The notes under the pieces: model-generated
Database searches by the model: none
The model's input: only the letters and a program-made list of their open reading frames with translations
Told to the model about the DNA's origin: nothing
Part shown: positions 58,290-64,000 of the stretch, one piece after another
Layout: each line of letters begins with the position of its first letter
Numbering within the stretch: position 1 is the first letter of the stretch
Position numbers and translations under genes: made by a program
Source of the DNA: Inia geoffrensis
Lineage: Eukaryota > Chordata > Mammalia > Artiodactyla > Iniidae
Assembly: GCA_036417435.1 (NCBI GenBank)
Contig: CM070910.1
Span: 18,541,501-18,605,500 of the forward strand
Direction: 5' to 3'
Length of the DNA stretch: 64,000 nucleotides

Positions 58290-58695
58290 TAAAACTATAT
58301 CCATAAACTCTTGTATACTCCTCCCTTTGAGAAGTGGAACCTAATTCCCTTACCCTTGGGAGTGACTTGTTTCTAGCAGGTCATAAGTAGGCATTGTGGC
58401 TTCCTGCTTGCCCTCTTTTTCTTCCTTGGATCACTTGCTCGGGGAAACCCGCTTCTGTATTGTGAGGACACTCACACAACCCTCCTGAGAGGTCCACGTG
58501 GCAAGGATCTAAGCTACCTAACAACAGCCACCTGGGCGAGCCGCCTTGAACACGGCTCCTCCATCCCGAGTCAAGCCTTCACGTGCTGCAGCCCAAACCA
58601 ACATCTTGACTGCAACCTCGTGAGACAGCCTGAGCTGGAATCACCCAGCTAAATTGCTCCCAAATTTCTGACCCACAGAAATTGTGAGTCGTATT
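58290..58695 (+). repeat. MaLR-like (MLT1-type) LTR, solo and decayed
   Basis: taaactcttgtatactcctc, cttgggagtgacttgtttct, ctgtattgtgaggacactca, aacaacagccacctgggcga, tgactgcaacctcgtgagac and cccaaatttctgacccacag form the order of a MaLR LTR, a remnant of an ancient endogenous retrovirus-like element. Only an LTR is visible and no internal coding region. The 3' end after the gacccacag block is lost. Confidence 0.65.
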
Positions 58696-59600
58696 TATGA
58701 TCTTGTTGCACTATCATGGCCCCTTACGTAGGAAGTTCACCTTTTGAGAATTACCAGGGGGAGCTGCTAGTGCATGGACGAAACCGTCAGTACCCCACCC
58801 ACATCCCCGCAAGACTTCCTGTTCCCGTCAATGTCAGTACTACTGCTTTTTTTCTGCACCTGAGGGCTTCCTCTGGTCCCAGGAGCCTGCTTACCTGAAT
58901 GGGGTACCCAAGAACGACTGAGGAGTTACCGCCTCCAGCAGAGCTCTCCTCTAATGACGGAAAGGGTTGGTGGGATGGCCTCAGCTGCTTGTGCTCGTGG
59001 GTGGGACAACTTGAAGACGTGCTCTACTCAGTATCTCAGGGTCCCCAGCGGGATGGAGCCCCACATCCACAGGAGTAACCTGCCCACTGATGCCCTCCCT
59101 ACATTGGCTTCCTTCCCTTCTAGGTCTCCCTTTCTCACTCCACTGCCAGTGTTTCCTTCCATCATTTTCCGGGAAGCATTAATTGTTTGTACTCAAATTC
59201 TGCCTCAGGATCTGCTTCTGAGGAAACTCAACCTAGGTTTCTTTCCTTCCACCCCCTTTCTCCCCACCCGCTGTACTCTCTTCCCTTGGGGAAGATGGGC
59301 TAAACTGGTTGGTGAGTTTGAGAGAAGGAGTGGAGTGTGGGTATCTCAGTCAAGGCTGGGCTTTCTCATCAGAGGTAAGTGTGGCAAGGTCAATGTGTGT
59401 TCTGTCTTCAAGATGCCCACAGACTCTACAGCCAATTCTATGATTACCAGGATACACTCTGCCATGGCAGGGGGGTATCTGAGACTTGGGTTTGGCAAGC
59501 TCAGCGGGGATTAGATGTTTTAGGTAATTTGATTGCAGATATAGATCAATCTATGATTTCCAATTCAGTCCTCTCTTTAATAAACTGCTCTCATGATTCT
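58696..59600. other. Unassigned sequence with a 186-codon plus-strand frame
   Basis: The frame 58954-59514 is the longest open frame outside L1 and simple repeats. Its peptide is Pro/Ser/Phe-rich in the middle and has no domain I recognise. The segment around 59160-59240 (attttccgggaagcattaat, then tctgcctcaggatctgcttc) resembles wording of old LTR or LINE repeats, so a decayed repeat is the likelier source. A second frame (59379-59669) overlaps it. Confidence 0.3.
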
Positions 59601-61264
59601 TGTCTCTTTTCCCAAATTACTTCAGTATTCAAGAAGGGCAAAGAAGAATGTTTTTTATTTGTGCCCTAAAACTTCAACTACTTGCAAAATATATGGGGTG
59701 AAATGTGTAATTTATGAGCATTTTCCAAATAACCTGCAAAATTAGCTGTAGAACATTATACCAGTTAGCAGTTTTTTGTTTATAAAAAGAAAACTCAACA
59801 ATCTTTAGTAAGCTGCCATTGTTAACTGTCCATCTCAGGTAATCAAACCCTACAAAAGTCTGAAAGGGGAAAACAACATGGCAGGAAAGTGAGTTTGAAT
59901 CTAACACTGTCAGGGGAGCTCTGGTATAGGTTCTGGGATGATGTTGGAATTTTAGCTTCACAAAATGCAGCATCTATTCGCTTAGCGTGAATTTATTTCT
60001 GGCACAGTGGGAAGTTCTTAGTCATAAGCTTCTGGGTATTTTCTAGTCAAGATGGTGTTTAACATTTACTTTTTAGCTGTATTAAGCTAAATTCCACTGC
60101 ACCCCCCCAGACACCCCCCACTATCCCTCCCAGGAAAAAATAATTAGAAAATGACAGATAAAGGGTTTTTTTTTTGTTTTTTGTTTTTTAATAAGAAGGA
60201 CGTGGCCCACTCAAATTTTATATTCTTTTTGGGAAAATAAAAGAACAGAAACACACAGTAGAAACTAGAGCTGAGTCTATGCGTGTATCAGCTTCCAGGA
60301 ACAGGAATAGGCATTTGACTTCTGTAGAGTGATGGAGACCAAACACACTCCACAGGCAGGAAGGAACCAGAGCCAGGGTCAGGGTGTACAGTTGGGAGCT
60401 AGGGTAGTATTCTCCCTCCAATGGAAGGAGGCTGAGAAATGAGCCAGTTCACTGTCAAGGGCTGTGACTTGTCCAAGATAAATGATGGGAAGAAAAATAT
60501 AGTAACACAACCAGTACCTGAGCCAAGCCAGCTATGAGCAAAAATGGATGCCAAAAGTCAATGATCTTTAAAATGATACAGGAATTTAACTGTCTACTCA
60601 GAGTTCCCTTTGTGGTCAGACTCTTCCAGAGGTGATAAATGGACTAAGAAAGTTTGCAACCGTGATCTCTTACTGAAATAGTTATTGAAGGCTATATAAT
60701 ATTTATTACTATAAGAAAAAGTCAGCCCAGAGGAAATAAGTAGAATTCCAGACAATGCAACAAGTATAGAAAAACTGTTTATGTCAGGAAAAGTTGAGCT
60801 GTGTGTATTCATGAGTTTTTTTAGTTTGTTAAAATGTTGATGTGTGACAGGTAATCTTCAATTATATGTCCCCCGGGTTTCTTTAGGAAAAGGAAGTCAG
60901 TTGATTAAAATGATAATTAATATGGGTGAGTGAGACTATATCAGGAACAATAGTGACAGAGAAATACAAGTATGTTTGTGCTTCTGTTTTAAGGAAAAGA
61001 GAGAAATTTTGTCCTATAGTTGTGCCATTTTTTTCCCATAATATGAAAGACCATAGTGAAGAAAGAAACTTGGAAAGTGCATTTTACTTGGTCTATAATA
61101 CTTAAGTCTGCAAAAAGCCATAAAATATTAAAACATTCTTGAGAACACAATTTTGGATGAACTAAATCTAAATGTATGTGTATTGGCATACATACAGCAT
61201 CCATCTGAGTGAAAAAATCATTTTGTGGGATATTTAATAAAGACGCCATATAAATTCAGTTTTA
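59601..61264. other. Unique sequence, no gene recognised
   Basis: AT-rich sequence. It contains a C-run cluster at 60102-60131, a ttttttttttgttttttgtt tract at 60166-60190 and a possible decayed inverted MIR at about 60420-60540. No gene signal. Confidence 0.35.
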
Positions 61265-61640
61265 AAGCCATGCTGAACATAGGATAACACTCATGTAACC
61301 ATCACTTGTGTCAAAAATATATTAATACTGTCATCTTACAATCTCTTCTCTTGTCCCCTGACAAACTCTCCCCTTCCTAAAGGTAACCACTATTCTAACA
61401 CTGTAGTTTAGTCTTGTTTTCAAGCTTTATATTAATGAAATCACTTAATATTCATTCTATCTTCATTCTTTTGTTCAACATTACATTTGTGATATATTGA
61501 TTTGGGTTTAACTATCTCTTAATTTGGAGGAAAATTCTATCTATCTATCTATTTATCTATCTATCTACCTATCTATGAATCGTCTATCATCTGTTCATTT
61601 TGGAGTCACATTGTATCATATTCTGCTAGTCATGATACGT
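61265..61640 (-). repeat. L1M 3' UTR, inverted
   Basis: actcatgtaaccatcacttg, gtcccctgacaaactctccc, taaaggtaaccactattcta, aagctttatattaatgaaat and cttttgttcaacattacatt follow a reversed old L1 3' UTR. A CTAT microsatellite at 61538-61576 is embedded in it. Confidence 0.75.
61538..61576 (+). repeat. (CTAT)n microsatellite
   Basis: ctatctatctatctatttat followed by ctatctatctacctatctat, about ten units with two single-base interruptions. Confidence 0.92.
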
Positions 61641-62239
61641 TGAGCTTATATTAATAACATAACAGTAGTAAAACACACCCATAAAGTCTCAGTGATGAAC
61701 ACAAAGTGTTTATTTCTTGCTATGCAAAATGCACTGCAGGTCAGGTGAATCTCTATAACTATCTTCTTCCACACACGACTCATAGACCCAAGCTGCTTGG
61801 GTCTTATGGCTCTGATATTTCAATACATGGCTTCCACACTTGCTACCAAAAGGGAAGCAAAGGATGTGAAATCACAGAGTGCCAGTTTTCTATTCCAGCA
61901 TGGAAGTGACATACATCACATCGATTCACATCCATTTGTCACAGTGAGTCATAAAGTGCTTCTTACCGGCCTGAAGGCTGGGAAGTACCGTCTTCTGGAT
62001 GCCTAGACAAGAGAGGAGAATCAGATATTGTTGGGCACTAATGAAGTCTATCACACATACCTTAATAAAACAATTTTTAGATAGAGCTAACATAAATTAC
62101 ATATTGTAACCATGGTAGAAAAATTTTGGCTACTGTTTGGAATAAACTAATGATGTATGAAACCTATTTAAGCAAGATAAGGAATTCAGCTGCCATAAAG
62201 GAAAAAAAAAACGACAAATTTAATTACAAAATATGTTGA
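61641..62239. other. Unique sequence, no gene recognised
   Basis: AT-rich spacer with frames up to 69 codons and no recognised similarity. Confidence 0.35.
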
Positions 62240-62840
62240 AACTATTGTGCATTAAGGAATACAATAGACAAAGTCAAATCTAAACAAACTGAAATGTAAG
62301 TAACAAAATGTTAATGTCCCTAATGTATAAGTAAGCTCCAATAAATGGATAACAACAACAAAAACAAAACAATAAAATGGAGTAAAGATACTTGCAGAAT
62401 ATTTATAGAAGTGGTAATCAAATTGATAATGATGCTTATACTGACTAGGAACTAGTGAAAAATTTTACCCATCAGAACTACAGAATTTGTTAAAATTGAT
62501 AATTTCCAGTACCAGTAAAGTTATAGAGAAATAGATATTAGGTTCACATACTGTTGGCGGGAATGTAAATTACCTTAAACCTTGTGGAAAGTAATTTGAT
62601 GTGACGTGTTAAAATTTTATATATGTCTGTCTTATGATTCAGCAATTCCATGTCAGGGAATCTACGTTAGAAGAATACTTATACAGACCCTGAAAGAACT
62701 AAGTTTAAGAATGCTCATTTCAACACTGTCTGTAATAGTATGAAATACGTGCTAACTGAAATATTCATTAATAGGGGACTAGTTGAACAATTCAGAATTT
62801 AGTCATATACAATTCTGTAAGCTGCCAAAACTATAGATTT
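62240..62840 (+). repeat. L1M ORF2 end / 3' region
   Basis: aatgttaatgtccctaatgt, ctgttggcgggaatgtaaat, ttatgattcagcaattccat, gaatacttatacagaccctg and cattaataggggactagttg are old-L1 ORF2 words in order. The coding frame is fully destroyed. Confidence 0.75.
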
Positions 62841-63279
62841 ACTTCACAAAATGATGGTTCAATTACTGACTTTTCACCATAATGCTTTTTGAAAATTATT
62901 ACCACTTTTTGGGTGACTTTTTTTTTTGTAACAATGCTTTCAGCTAAAAACCTACAAAAGAAACATAATCTAAAGAATATTTTGACTTTATCATTTTAGA
63001 CAAGGACACGCTCAAAATTTAGTCAACACAATAATTTCTGTGCAGAGGAGATACATACGCAGGACACATTTGAATTGTTGTCAGGTTTGTCTGATCCCAG
63101 GACATCTTCCTTTCTGTAGGCACACAGAGCAAGAGGGATAAAAGAGTAGCAACTTCTATGACTTTGGCTTTTATGCACATGCATTCCTATTTCCAAATGT
63201 TTTGACCTACTCTTGTGTTTAGCCTTTACTATCAAGTCTACTTTGAATTATAAGTTAACCACGAGTGCCCAAATGGCTC
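62841..63279. other. Unique sequence, no gene recognised
   Basis: AT-rich spacer with no recognised feature. Confidence 0.35.
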
Positions 63280-63295
63280 AAAAATTGACAAAGTA

Positions 63296-63474
63296 CGCAG
63301 TGGTTGAGAGTCCGCCTGCCAATGCAGGGGACATGGGTACGTGCCCTGGTCCGGGAAGACCCCACATGCCACGGAGCAGCTGGGCCCGTGAGCCATGGCC
63401 GCTGAGCCTGCGCATCCAGAGCCTGTGCTCCACAACGGGAGAGGCCACAGCAGTGAGAGGCCCGCATACTGCAA
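63296..63474 (+). repeat. CHR-type SINE, 5'-truncated
   Basis: Begins directly at cgcagtggttgagagtccgc, so the first 15-20 bases of the element, including the start of the A box, are absent. The body is otherwise collinear through gcccgcatactgc and a short A tail. A perfect 16-bp duplication aaaaattgacaaagta lies at 63280-63295 and 63475-63490, so the truncation happened at insertion and not afterwards. Confidence 0.95.
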
Positions 63475-63490
63475 AAAAATTGACAAAGTA

Positions 63491-63941
63491 AATGTTATAG
63501 AAAGAAAAGTGAGAAAACTTTAATCATGGAACAAAGGATAGGTGTGATAAAAGAGGACGGAAGAGGAAGAAGGAAATAAAGATTCTGCAGTCCTTTAAGG
63601 TAGTTTACTTAACATATGATATGGAATGCCTGGCTGAAAGTTGATTACATAACCTTTCTGTGTCTTCCTTAGACTGCCTTCCTTGTACCTCTCTTCTGCC
63701 TCACCATTCACTATCTGTTCCTTCTCACTGAGTACACTAAACTTTCATGACATTATTACGTTTTCTTCATTTATGAAAAGCTGATTTTGTGTCCTCTCAA
63801 ACTGTTTTTTATTGCTAATATAAACTTGGTTTTATTGTCAATTAATCTATTTTTCTCTGTGAAAATAGTTTTGGTATCTTAGGTTAGATTGAAAGGAATC
63901 ATAATTTTTCTCATTAAAATTCGTATACATCTTTTGAATTT
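63491..63941. other. Unique sequence, no gene recognised
   Basis: AT-rich spacer with no recognised feature. Confidence 0.35.
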
Positions 63942-64000
63942 TTAAAAAAACTTTTATTGAAATATAGTTGATTTACGGTATTGTGTTTAATTTCTGCTGT
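63942..64000 (-). mobile_element. L1 3' end, inverted, cut by window edge
   Basis: aaaaaacttttattgaaata, tagttgatttacggtattgt and a gtttaatttctgctgt segment are the reversed 3' end of the L1 type also seen at 12348. The element continues beyond the window. Confidence 0.85.

Noticed and set aside
58290..58695. An intact endogenous retrovirus
   Set aside because: Only one decayed LTR-like segment is visible, with no internal coding sequence and no second LTR in the window.
61538..61576. A CRISPR-like array
   Set aside because: It is a simple CTAT tandem repeat without spacers, in a mammalian genome.

Overview
The window is nuclear DNA from a mammal, almost certainly a cetacean (whale or dolphin). 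The main evidence is ten near-consensus or recognisable copies of tRNA-derived CHR-type SINEs. These have A and B boxes, a short non-tRNA body and an A-rich tail, and are typical of Cetacea and their closest relatives. They sit beside cetartiodactyl-type L1 3' ends, and I saw no ruminant-style Bov-B. The rest is AT-rich, CpG-poor sequence with ancient mammalian repeats (MIR, L2, MER5, L1M, one MaLR-like LTR), as expected of an intergenic or intronic region. The odontocete/mysticete question and the chromosome cannot be settled from sequence alone.

No complete protein-coding gene, rRNA, functional tRNA gene, CRISPR or operon is visible. The longest open frames are L1 ORF2 remnants, a low-complexity CTTT frame, or isolated short frames.

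Layout. 1-12.3 kb: mostly unique DNA with MIRs, one CHR SINE (4808-5009) and a GC-rich patch near 9.6-10.2 kb. 12.3-19.7 kb: a nested L1 3' end, a pyrimidine-rich stretch, a CHR SINE, an L1MB-like 3' end, L2, MER5A and MIR pieces. 19.97-21.08 kb: a CTTT microsatellite, then a 17-bp G-rich minisatellite beside a MER5 remnant. 22.98-24.19 kb: a relatively fresh 5'-truncated L1. 25-37.5 kb: five CHR SINEs plus old LINE/MIR pieces, and two short CpG-retaining stretches (28.3 and 31.2 kb) that look like possible exons. 39-45 kb: MIR, ancient LINE and a short SINE. 45.85-49.08 kb: an older, frameshifted L1 carrying a CHR-1 SINE. 49-53 kb: unique DNA plus an L1M tail. 53.1-53.8 kb: a CpG-enriched promoter-like patch. 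53.86-55.25 kb: a reverse L1 split by a CHR SINE. 55.3-64 kb: MER5, a MaLR-like LTR, L1M pieces, a 5'-truncated SINE and the start of another reverse L1 tail cut by the window edge.

The record is one of layered retrotransposition: SINEs inside L1s, and many matching target-site duplications. I found no convincing new biological system. The points most worth checking are the two candidate exons, the CpG patch, the G-rich minisatellite and a roughly 40-bp L1-tail micro-insertion.
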